Assembly: GCA_029204225.1 (NCBI GenBank) | Contig: CM055113.1 | Coordinates: 34,626,557 to 34,690,556 of the forward strand | Origin: Diphasiastrum complanatum | Taxonomy: Eukaryota > Streptophyta > Lycopodiopsida > Lycopodiales > Lycopodiaceae | Direction: 5' to 3' | DNA length: 64,000 nt | Program-made: the position numbers and the translations under genes | Part shown: piece after piece, positions 57,101 to 64,000 of the stretch | How the letters are laid out: the number at the start of each line of letters is the position of its first letter | Numbering within the stretch: position 1 is the stretch's first letter | Notes under the pieces: model-generated | What the model was told of the DNA's origin: nothing | Seen by the model: the letters and a program-made list of their open reading frames with translations, nothing else | Database searches by the model: none

Positions 57101-58920
57101 TATGTTCAAAGGTGTGAACAATGCCAAGTTAATAAAGCGGAAAGACTCAAAGCAGCTGGTTTGTTGCCATTGGAAATTCCCAACAAGAAGTGGGAAAGTA
57201 TTTTCATGGATTTTGTGGTCAAACTTCCCAAGTCTGGGAAGGGTCATGATGCCATTTGGGTAGTAGTTGACAGGCTTACCAAAATGGCGCAATTAACAAA
57301 ATCTATTGTCAAAGCTTCTGAACTTGCTCAACTCTTCGTTGAGAAGTTGTTCAGGTTGTATGGTTTGCCGAACGATATTGTTAGTGATCGTGATTCCAAG
57401 CTCACTGGCAAGTTCTGGCAGGCAGTCTTTGAGAGACTGGAAACTACCTTAAGTCTTTCGTCTACGGATCACCCAGAAACCAATGGTCAAATCGAACGTG
57501 TCAACCAATCGATGGAAGGTATGCTTCGCTATTATGCTCTTGTATGGCTTTTAGCCTCGTTCCCCTATCTCCGTTGGACTCAAAGGTCTCAAGGTGCAAG
57601 CTGCAACTAATTTCTTGCATGGTATGTAGGAAATGTTGCAGGTGGCTAGGGAAAGCATTAGAACGACTCAAGATCAAGCACAATTCTATGCTAACCAAAG
57701 TTGCTCTCCTCGAGAATTTGAGACCAATGATTGGGTGTATCTTAGAATCCCAAAGGATTTTAAGACACTTCGAACGGGGAAATGTCCGAAGTTATCTCCA
57801 CGTTATAGCGGTCCTTTCAAGGTTGTTAACAAGATTGGTAGGACTGCGTATCGACTAGAACTCCCTGTTGGAACTAATGTCCATCATGCATTCCATGTTA
57901 GTCGTTTAAAGGAACGACTTGGTGGAAAGGATAACCTATGATTTAGTGTTATTGGAGGATTTGACTGCTTTTGTACCCCATGAACCAGACAAGATCATGG
58001 ATACTCGACGTCATCAACTGAGAAATCGTTTGATTTCTGAACATGTGATTCGTTGGAAAGGTAAGTCAGATGATGAGGACATCTGGGAGAAGGAAGACGA
58101 TTTGAGACTTAGATTCCCTGGTTTTTTCCCATAGAAGGAGGTTTTTATGGGGCAGGGAATGTTATGTACCATATCGGTACGCCCTTCAGTGATGGCCTCG
58201 CAAGGGGCATGATGCAGGTCGGCGTTATCGACATGTTTTGGTGCCACGCGTCACCATCCTAGGTGGTCACGTATCGTCGGCAGGACCGTGCTTGATGGGA
58301 CACACTATGTTATGCCTATATAGTGGTGGGGCTTTCCTTTTGCCATTCACTCAGTCTACGTAGGAGTTGGTTGGTTCTACACTCAATTTTATTGACTCTA
58401 AATTGTTGCAAAAGCTAAAGCTGGAAACAAAGCTAAGTGACCACCATTATGTGGTGAAACTAGCCATGAGCAAAAAGCTAAGTGTGAGACCGGATAGTTC
58501 CACATCTACCTTTGCAAATTCAAGCCTATAAGGATAAATTGGACTTTCATATTATGAATTTGGACAAAGTAGATGTAATTTTTGGGAGAGAATGGTTTTA
58601 TGTGCATAGCAAGTCATTAAAAAAAGACTATGACACTCATAGTTTATCTTTCATGCACAATGACTCTTTAGTAGAACTTAATGGAAATGTCGATATTTTT
58701 TCCTTGTATTCTAGGGAGTGGCTATGTTGTACACGATATTCATAAGTCCTATTATTTTGCCACTTCGCAGTACCATCTCTGAAGATTGCTGGATGGGAAA
58801 CTCAATCAGGAGAACCAGGCTCAATCATATTGCACATGAATGAGGTGGAGAAAGGAGCGAGCAATGGACATGATATCCTCCTGAGTCTTACATATGAGAA
58901 GTTTCATCTACTTTTAAAAG
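39086..58920 (+). CDS. COMMD4: COMM domain-containing protein 4 homolog, six exons found
   Basis: Exons 39086-39160, 43418-43483, 43669-43708, 48591-48710, 49002-49082 and 58771-58920. All introns are GT-AG and all phases are compatible, giving 177 codons plus one base. The product starts [19 protein letters not shown], continues [13 protein letters not shown], then [15 protein letters not shown], and ends in the COMM domain ([15 protein letters not shown]). This order and length match COMMD4 (about 200 residues). COMMD proteins form the Commander complex that works with WASH and retromer-like machinery in endosomal recycling in animals; the plant role is not established here. Introns 1, 3 and 5 are 4.3, 4.9 and 9.7 kb, and the last two hold retrotransposons. 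The very 3' coding end is uncertain. It was found by reading splice-bounded segments; most exons are too short to stand out as ORFs. Confidence 0.88.
39161..43417 (+). other. COMMD4 intron 1
   Basis: 4.26 kb. Holds the 160-base tandem repeat at 39528-39801 and otherwise A/T-rich DNA in which I recognise no gene or element. Confidence 0.7.
39528..39801. repeat. Tandem repeat, period about 160 bp
   Basis: GAAAAATCAGAACTAC starts at 39545 and again at 39705. The following CTGACAA.AGTTGATGAAATC... ATATATTTGAAAT is repeated with few changes. A partial extra GAGTCAGGAGTC unit lies between. Confidence 0.9.
43418..43483 (+). CDS. COMMD4: COMMD4 exon 2
   Basis: 22 codons, [16 protein letters not shown] then LDGNFD. 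Acceptor CTTTTGTAG, donor GTAAGT. Phase 0 on both sides. Confidence 0.88.
43669..43708 (+). CDS. COMMD4: COMMD4 exon 3
   Basis: 40 bases, [13 protein letters not shown] plus one base. Acceptor CTTATTGCAG, donor GTAGGG. It aligns with the YEKILKLT segment of COMMD4 proteins. Confidence 0.85.
44150..46800 (+). pseudogene. Copia gag-pol remnant with two zinc knuckles (element F)
   Basis: Starts in the Gag C-terminus with two adjacent CCHC knuckles ([14 protein letters not shown] and [14 protein letters not shown]), then protease ([11 protein letters not shown]). A deletion then joins protease to mid-integrase ([27 protein letters not shown]). The rest is integrase C-terminus ([11 protein letters not shown]), the spacer [15 protein letters not shown] ([46 protein letters not shown]) and RNase H scraps to 46800. 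At least eight frame changes. It lies in intron 3 in sense orientation with the COMMD4-like gene. Confidence 0.88.
46906..47420 (+). repeat. Probable 3' LTR of element F
   Basis: Begins TGTTAGGACGTGCC after the purine stretch AGCGGAAGAG, where a 3' LTR should start. The end is approximate. The 5' LTR is absent. Confidence 0.6.
47516..47570. repeat. TTTCG/TTCGC-rich short repeat
   Basis: Iterated TTTCGCTTCGCTTCATTTCG and related words, a degenerate pentanucleotide-like satellite inside COMMD4 intron 3. Confidence 0.85.
48591..48710 (+). CDS. COMMD4: COMMD4 exon 4
   Basis: 120 bases: [20 protein letters not shown], then [17 protein letters not shown] and GLPK. Acceptor TTGCTTTAG, donor GTGACT. 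The split Gly and Glu codons at its ends fit the neighbouring exons. This is the most conserved helical block of the protein. Confidence 0.9.
49002..49082 (+). CDS. COMMD4: COMMD4 exon 5
   Basis: 81 bases: [19 protein letters not shown] then KFLHETLQ. Acceptor TTGTACAG, donor GTGATG. It matches the LC..YEEK segment of COMMD4. Confidence 0.88.
49984..51640 (-). pseudogene. Copia gag-protease-integrase remnant (element G)
   Basis: Minus strand, in order: Gag end ([20 protein letters not shown] and a Lys-rich tail), then a knuckle [12 protein letters not shown] whose first Cys position reads TGA. Next are protease ([22 protein letters not shown]), pre-integrase ([11 protein letters not shown]), and an integrase core that is partly frame-shifted (VFVDDYSRG; then [13 protein letters not shown]), ending KDSRSKLDW near 49990. 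RT and RNase H are missing. It is fused head-on to a plus-strand gypsy fragment at about 51.61-51.64 kb. Confidence 0.88.
51613..52430 (+). pseudogene. Ty3/gypsy RT-RNase H fragment
   Basis: Starts inside the RT catalytic loop ([18 protein letters not shown]), continues through the RT thumb ([25 protein letters not shown]) and a stop at about 52004. RNase H follows ([52 protein letters not shown]). A related copy is at 55837-56740. It lacks everything before the RT active site and all integrase. Confidence 0.9.
52531..52551. repeat. Poly-G tract
   Basis: A run of about a dozen G, one A and seven more G. Similar G runs occur near 53901 and 54020. Such tracts can form G-quadruplexes and are prone to sequencing error. 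Confidence 0.9.
53022..53340 (+). repeat. Candidate 5' LTR of element H
   Basis: TGTTACGTACCATATCGG...GTTGTAACA, 319 bp. The start is shared with 58160. No TATA box clear. Confidence 0.55.
53341..54704 (+). other. Leader region of element H
   Basis: Non-coding. Has two G runs, each followed by TTGTAC.. and CCCCT (near 53901 and 54020), suggesting a degenerate internal repeat. No gene supported. Confidence 0.5.
54705..55160 (+). pseudogene. Element H gag fragment
   Basis: [17 protein letters not shown], a coiled-coil-like stretch ([19 protein letters not shown]), then [22 protein letters not shown]. Frame lost after 54956. Traces of the gypsy Gag core ([14 protein letters not shown]-like) lie further on in another frame. 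The knuckle is absent. Confidence 0.7.
55172..57631 (+). pseudogene. Element H pol: RT, RNase H and integrase
   Basis: RT begins at about 55430 ([64 protein letters not shown]). A deletion at about 55790 removes the middle of RT, and it resumes [20 protein letters not shown]. RNase H follows ([26 protein letters not shown]) with a stop at 56697. The integrase zinc site ([18 protein letters not shown]) follows a stop at 56946. The catalytic core has [20 protein letters not shown] and NGQIERVNQ. Frame lost near 57600. Standard Ty3/gypsy order, inactive. Confidence 0.92.
57633..58134 (+). pseudogene. Element H integrase C-terminus with chromodomain-like end
   Basis: [51 protein letters not shown] and [11 protein letters not shown] are the gypsy integrase C-terminal GPF/Y block. 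After a frame change, [19 protein letters not shown] resembles the W-K-(x)n-W-E core of a chromodomain, which targets integration to chromatin in chromoviruses. Ends 58134, just before the 3' LTR candidate. Confidence 0.8.
58160..58371 (+). repeat. 3' LTR-like segment of element H
   Basis: Starts TGTTATGTACCATATCGG after GGGGCAGGGAA (polypurine). Contains CCTATATAGTGG, a TATA-like site. It ends where gypsy protease sequence begins. Similar to the 5' candidate only at its start. Confidence 0.55.
58372..58745 (+). pseudogene. Gypsy-type protease fragment
   Basis: Reads [18 protein letters not shown], then [44 protein letters not shown] and [15 protein letters not shown]. It lacks the leading DTG triad residues. 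A stop lies at about 58530. Layout is that of retropepsin regions of chromoviruses. It ends about 25-70 bases before the acceptor of COMMD4 exon 6. Confidence 0.65.
58771..58920 (+). CDS. COMMD4: COMMD4 exon 6 (COMM domain)
   Basis: 150 bases: [20 protein letters not shown], then [13 protein letters not shown] and [17 protein letters not shown]. Acceptor CCACTTCGCAG; the donor after AAAAG is GTTTTA. This is the COMM domain core. About 10-15 residues are shorter than in animal COMMD4 between the LK and W positions. The frame stays open past the donor to 59147, so retention cannot be excluded. Confidence 0.8.
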
Positions 58921-59532
58921 GTTTTATTTGTTCTAGAGCTACCTCATCTTCAAGTTATAGTACCTGGGTTCATATTTTTGGAAGAGCTCGCCAACTATGG
59001 CTAATAACTTTGGAATGCTTGGAGGATAATTTTTGCTCAGTTCTACCTCTTTTGCTTGCATGGCACAGAATTAAAAATAGCAAGGTCGCTGATGGAAGAC
59101 GTTTCATGACTAAAACGATTGATCTATGTTCGAACTTTGAAGATTAGAAATGGTATGTACTTATCTCGTAACTCATTTTTTATCTGAGTATAGTAAAAGA
59201 TAAATATGGTGTGTACTCATCTTTGTTGCAAGTTAATATATTCACTTGAGTCTTTAAAGTTTTAGCCCTTCAAATGTCTATTATTGGCAGATGTTTCACC
59301 TTACTATCTTGATATGGGAAGTCACAATCACAAAGTAAACATTAAGTCTGGGGAACTTTTAAAAAATCTATTTAGAATGCATATTTGATCACCCAGCCTT
59401 GTAGAGATCCTTCAGTAGCTCCTAAAGTACAGATTTTCTGATATGGAATGCAAACTTGTTTTCTCTTTCAGTAGTGAAGAAAAATTCGACACCAAGTTTT
59501 CAACAAAAAGCTATCTTTTACCAAGTTCCAAG

Positions 59533-59594
59533 ATCTTTTGCAAAGGATTAATCCTTCGCTTGACAAGAGAGCAGGTGCAATGATGCAGATTTAA
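59533..59594 (+). CDS. Candidate last COMMD4 exon
   Basis: If the AG ending at 59532 is an acceptor, two bases complete the split codon and the frame reads LLQRINPSLDKRAGAMMQI, then TAA. This would give 197 residues in total, close to the known family length. The acceptor lacks a strong pyrimidine tract. Low confidence. Confidence 0.25.
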
Positions 59595-61400
59595 GAAGGT
59601 ATTTCACATTTTTGTGACTCATTTTATCATAACAGCTTAAATTTAAGTCTATAATTTGCTATCCTGAAATTGAGTTTGTGACAAGATGTTTCATCCCAGT
59701 TTCTATACAGGATCTTCTGTGTGTGGATTTTGTAGATAGTATCTAGAACACGTGTTCCATAATGCACATTGGATTGATGAGTGCACACGTTTAGATTTTG
59801 TGCTTCAATCAGTTCAGGAGTAAGCATCTCACACTAACTTACACATACTTTTTGCTTCTCAGATATTTAATCTGATTCAACAAGACACAGGATTTGATTC
59901 GCTTTGTAAGTTCCCACGCTAAAATTTGTAATGCATGTAAGCAAGGACCGAGCTTCATTCACTCTAGAAGCACAACTTTAGAGGCTATTGACTTCTCAGA
60001 AGTAGTCACTGCATTAAATAGCTTCTCAATATTTTATCAAGCTTATTGTCTATAGAAAGTTTCATTTATGCTTTGTGCTTGCAATTACCTTTGGACTTAA
60101 GCCTATTTCTCTGTATGATGCTTTGCAGCTCAAGTTTTAAGGATCTTGTCTGCACGATTACTTTATCTGCTATCTTGGCAGGGTTTGTTTTCCAAATGCA
60201 CTTGGAATGGATTGCCTAGGAAACTTTTAAAAATTGCTTTTGTTTTTGCGAGTTCTTAAGGTTAGCTTAACCCCATGACCTATTTGCAAGTACAAAAATT
60301 TAATGTTCTCTCCCAAGTCGTGAGGTCGCATTGGCAAACTAGACTTTGTAAGAGCCAAGTTTCGGTAGTTTTAGAGTGACGCTTCAACAAATAATCACTT
60401 GTAGAACTTATGAAAAAATATAATTTTTTTAAAGGCAACCAATCACTGTTAAAGCATCCAAAGGATTCTGTACATTTCGTAAGGATGCTGAAAGATTGGG
60501 AACCATGAATGTCTTATTTAAGCCACATAGGTCATATGATTGCAAATGATACAAGTGTGAATCAAATCTCTTTGTTAGATTCCTGTGCTTAATGCTATTT
60601 TTTTCAATTATAAGTAGTGTTGTAAATATCCATTTGATCCTCATTTCTAAGCTGAGCTGTCTTTTGAGCGCAGTGCTCTGTTTGCATTTGTGTTTTGAAA
60701 TGTTTCTGATATTTTACTATGTTGTGATGTAGAAGGTGGTCTGCAATGCATTTTTGTTTTGTTTTTAGGATTGTGTGTGTGTGTGTCACACTCTGGGTTT
60801 GCCCATGCCTATGTGTATGGGTGATGCAGCTTGTGCATGTTTCTCTACCTTCAGGTGGACATCCAATCCCTCATCCCCAACACCTATCTTTATCTTCTCC
60901 CCAAAGCCATCTCTCACACAGTCCATATGTGTAACCTCCTCTTGGTCATCTCCCTCCTCTGCCTCATAACCACCTGATCTCCTACATCCTCTCTCTTTGT
61001 CCTATTCATAGACCTCGTGGTCCTATGTTATCTCATATCCTCTTGTGCTATATCATAAAGCGTTGCAAATATCTCATGATATACATCAGCCTAGTGCGTG
61101 CATAGTTGTTGCGGTGTTGGAAGTAAGAGCATAGTTATTGGGGTTCACCTGTGCTGGATGGCCATCGTGCTCTCTGTGTCTCACTAGGTTCAGGTTGGTG
61201 GTGCAATTCTTCAACTATTCACTGCCTAGCAGAAAGTTTGTTACATCTCTTTGTGTATAAGAGACCATGTATTCCAATTACGCTCAAAGTCTGAAGTAGA
61301 GCAATTTTGCACCTAATTTGGGTGACAAATGCAGCTCGATCAAGGTCTGTAGAATAATAAATGCAAATGATGTAGAAGTCATAGGTTACTATGACCCAAA
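59595..61400. other. Unassigned interval downstream of the COMMD4-like gene
   Basis: No gene supported. A short (GT)n run lies at about 60773-60786. The rest is A/T-rich sequence without recognisable element. Confidence 0.45.
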
Positions 61401-61409
61401 AGGTCGAGA

Positions 61410-61784
61410 TCTTTGTAACCATGGTCATTTATATTTTAGGCCCAAGTTAGTATGAAACTAACTTGTAGGGACTCGTGGGTCCACAAGGGGCCTATACATG
61501 TGAATTAAGTACCTAACTTGTTATTTGGGGTACTTAATTATTTTATGTAACTTATGGTAGCTAGATAGCCATTAGTCAAGTTATTGGACAGCCGACAGTC
61601 ATGAAGGTGCCATCTTGGACTACTTATATGTAGCCATTCATTTGTACGAGACACACTTTTGTTAAGCAATCTACTGTTCATATTGGCTGTCCACAAGTTT
61701 CTACAAGAGGGTCATCTAACCATCTCTCTTTTCTCTTTGAGAATACTTTGTGTTAATGAATAGTCTTGATTCTGGATTCCTACA
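61410..61784 (+). repeat. Probable 5' LTR of element I (start approximate)
   Basis: Ends ATTCCTACA directly before the primer site. The left edge is not fixed because the 3' LTR lies beyond the window. Confidence 0.5.
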
Positions 61785-61797
61785 TGGTATCAGAGCC
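61785..61797 (+). other. Primer binding site of element I
   Basis: TGGTATCAGAGCC, complementary to initiator methionine tRNA, followed by a 620-base leader before Gag. Confidence 0.85.
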
Positions 61798-62420
61798 ATT
61801 TTTCAGAATTGATTGGTTGCTGGAGGGCACCCAATAGGCAGCCACATTTCTCCTCTTTTGGTTCATAAAATGAGAATTTTTCTGATTTTTGTGGAGAGAG
61901 AACTGTTCGGCTCCTCCTTGTTTTTTGTGCAGGAAATTGCAGGGAAAAGCTTGGAACCTCCACTCATTTGGGAGCCAGCAGTAGGGTGCCCATGCTCAAC
62001 TAGTTTTCATGTGATTGAAATCAGATTACATGCTTTAAATTTCAGATTTTCTTCTCGGAGGAGGGCGCCCATCTACCTTGAAGACAAATGTGTTTTTGAC
62101 ACATTTTTAGTGGCTGAAATTTTTTTGTTTTTGAGCCTGGAAGAAGGTCCTACCATCTGCTCCATTAGCACATTGAGTGCACACCATTTTACCACAAAAG
62201 TTTTGGTTGTGGTTTTGGCTTCATTGGAAGCCTGCATATTAGTTAGTATTCTGTTATTTCAGCATAATACAACCACCTATATCTTCTTATGAATGAGCTA
62301 TTGCATGTGGTGTATTGCAATCTATAGTGCTCAGTAATTCAGCTTTGATCTTGCTGATTTTTTAGTAGATTTTGGCTTGGAATATGTTTTTCCCATCTAC
62401 TATTAGCTGAATTTTTAGAA

Positions 62421-64000
62421 ATGGCTAAAGAATCTGAATCTATAGGTTCTTTGTTCAATGAAGATAGGTTGGATGGAACTCATTTCTTCTTGTGGTGCTA
62501 CATGATCAAAAACCTCCTTATTGCTAAAGGTTTTTTTGAAGTTGTAAGTGATGATGAAGAGAGGCCACCTAGTTTGGCACCTACTACACCGTCAAGAGCT
62601 ACTTCTTCAACATATGTGGAGGTGCCTTCCAAAGAACAGAAGAAGTGGGATCGACGTGACGCACAAGCACATTCGGTCATAGCGCTATCCGTGAAGAGAT
62701 CAATCCTACCTCACATTCGATCATGCAAGACTTCCAAGAGTGCTTCGGAAGTACTTGCCAAAATGTTCCAAGTGAAGAATATGGCGAAAGTGCTTTTTCT
62801 ACGTAATCAACTCTTAACATTGAAGATGCAAGAGGGTGATACGCTTTCAAATCACTTAATGAAGATCAAGGATCTTCGTGAAGAGCTTCTTAGCATTGAC
62901 GAAATTGTCGAGAACTCTCAATTTGTTTCAATTACTCTTCATTCACTTCCTCATTCCTATCTTCCATTTGTGTCTACTTTAAGCATATCTCTTAGGGGAC
63001 AACAAATCTCCTTTGAAGAGCTTGTTGGCTTACTTCTCCAAGAAGAGCAAACAAGGATTAATTTTGATGAACAAGAAGATTAAGCCTTCTTCACCAAAGG
63101 CAAAGGCAAGGGCAAGTGGAAAGGTAAGCCTTCTTCTTCCAAGGATCAAAAATCCAAGGAAGGCCAAGATCAATGATCCAAAAAGAAGGGTAAGTGCCAT
63201 TATTGTAAAAAGTTTGGGCACCACATAAAGGAATGTAAGAAGAAGCTTACTAAGGATAAAGAAAAAGGTATCAATACAGCCATGATTTCATTAGAACATT
63301 AAAAGGAGGATGATTCTTTCAATGGTGATTTTGCTTTTGTCACTAACAATCTCATTTCTAATCAAAATGAGATTTTCACCACTTCTCGACTTGCTGGTTT
63401 TTCAGCAGAAAATAGCACTACTTCAGCTTTGCAGGTTGCTGTTTTTTCTTCCATTGATTGGGTGATTGATAGCGGAGCTACACGCCATATGACTCACCAT
63501 AGAGACGTCTTCACAAAGCTTATGAAAATCAAAGATGGAAGCAAGGTTCAAGGTGTTGACAAGACCTCCTATCCAATTGAAGGCATTGGATCTATACCCC
63601 TCATTCTTCCCAATGGAGAAGAAAAGTACATTCGAAATGTACTTTATGTTCCTAAGATTAAGAAAAATCTCATTTCGGTCTCTACAATCATGAATCAAGG
63701 ATTGATTGTAGAATTTAAAGAAGACAAATGTCTTATAAAAGACCCAAAGAGATCACTTTTAATTGTTGCTTCGGGAACATTGCGAGGAGGTTTGTTTTTG
63801 TTGGATATTTATGAACCTAAAGCTTTGACATCCTTTGGTCTTGTTGCTACTAATTCACATGCATTGGAATTGGCTAAACTATGGCATGCGAGGTACGGGC
63901 ACCTCAATTTTGGAAGTTTGAATATGTTGAAGAAATCCAACATGGTGGAAGGTATTCCAAATATGGAGCATCTCGAAGGACATGTATGCGAAGGATGCAT
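62421..64000 (+). pseudogene. Copia Gag-Pol, 5' part (element I, runs off the window)
   Basis: One reading frame runs from ATG 62421 to the window end with at least three in-frame stops (after EQED at 63083, after QDQ near 63175, after SLEH near 63302). Gag is about 1-220 (FNEDRLDGTHFFLWCYMIKN, AQAHSVIALSV, LLLQEEQTRINF). The CCHC knuckle is CHYCKKFGHHIKEC near 63200. Protease has WVIDSGATRHMT. The pre-integrase zinc region (LWHARYGHLNF..HVCEGC) is cut by the window edge. The stops look like point mutations; no frameshift is seen. Confidence 0.9.

Larger units (their letters stand above)
53022..58371 (+). mobile_element. Ty3/gypsy chromovirus-like element (element H), decayed
   Basis: A candidate 5' LTR (53022-53340) is followed by a primer-site-like TGGTATCAGGATTC at 53343, a long leader, gag (54705) and pol with integrase and a chromodomain-like end (to 58134). 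A 3' LTR-like segment starts at 58160. The two LTR candidates match only over their first 50 bases or so, so the element is probably recombinant. Domain order RT-RH-IN with a C-terminal chromodomain-like segment places it with plant chromoviruses. Confidence 0.75.
49083..58770 (+). other. COMMD4 intron 5
   Basis: 9.69 kb filled with retroelement debris: a minus-strand copia (about 49.98-51.64 kb), a gypsy RT fragment (51.6-52.4 kb), a gypsy chromovirus (53.0-58.37 kb) and a gypsy protease fragment (58.37-58.75 kb). 49.1-49.97 kb is unassigned. Confidence 0.8.

Noticed and set aside
60746-60969. ORFs around a GTGTGT run
   Set aside because: Cys/Val-rich translations of simple repeat; no protein signal.
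61813-62292. A 159-codon open frame in the leader of element I
   Set aside because: It lies between primer site and Gag, and shows no recognisable domain and hydrophobic, low-complexity composition. Probably chance.
1-64000. tRNA, rRNA or microRNA genes
   Set aside because: No cloverleaf, B-box/A-box pair in context or rRNA core sequence was recognised by eye; the TGGTATCAGAGC words are primer sites, not tRNA genes.

Overview
The window looks like nuclear DNA of a land plant with a large, repeat-rich genome. It is AT-rich, and Ty1/copia and Ty3/gypsy LTR retrotransposons lie nested in one another. Initiator-Met-tRNA type primer binding sites follow several LTRs. The one clearly recognisable host gene spans about 20 kb because its introns are full of retrotransposons. 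Such inflated introns fit a gymnosperm or another giant-genome plant, but the species cannot be fixed from sequence alone. No bacterial operons, CRISPR arrays, rRNA or tRNA genes were seen.

Layout. 1-1.3 kb is a copia fragment. From 1.33 to 14.5 kb lies copy 1 of a duplicated unit carrying two convergent intron-containing genes: an unrecognised protein on + and a ULP1-like (C48) cysteine protease on -. Copy 1 is split by an internally deleted copia (3214-7407) and by an intact, apparently very young copia (7557-13417), which sits one base past the protease's catalytic Cys codon. 14.8-16.0 kb holds tandem repeats and a CACTA-like foldback. 16.0-18.1 kb holds a copia remnant and unassigned DNA. 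18.07-26.2 kb is an old minus-strand copia interrupted by a complete but decayed plus-strand copia (19097-25397). 26.15-29.16 kb is copy 2 of the duplicated unit. 29.16-38.8 kb is a run of degenerate copia pieces.

From 39086 to about 58.9 kb (possibly 59.6 kb) runs a plus-strand host gene that I assembled from six phase-compatible exons. Its product matches COMM domain-containing protein 4. Intron 3 carries a copia remnant. Intron 5 carries a pile of copia, gypsy-chromovirus and gypsy-protease fragments. The window ends inside another copia (about 61.4-64.0 kb and beyond).

How the parts relate. Almost all coding capacity is retrotransposon gag-pol; only the polyprotein at 8205-12155 is an uninterrupted gag-to-RNase H frame. 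The most notable non-retroelement content is (a) the COMMD4-like gene and (b) the two-copy unit with its convergent gene pair. In (b), some splice sites and exons broken in one copy are preserved in the other, so the gene models can be inferred by comparison. LTRs of several different copia families also carry repeated CACACGTGTG palindromes (G-box cores), suggesting a shared regulatory module.
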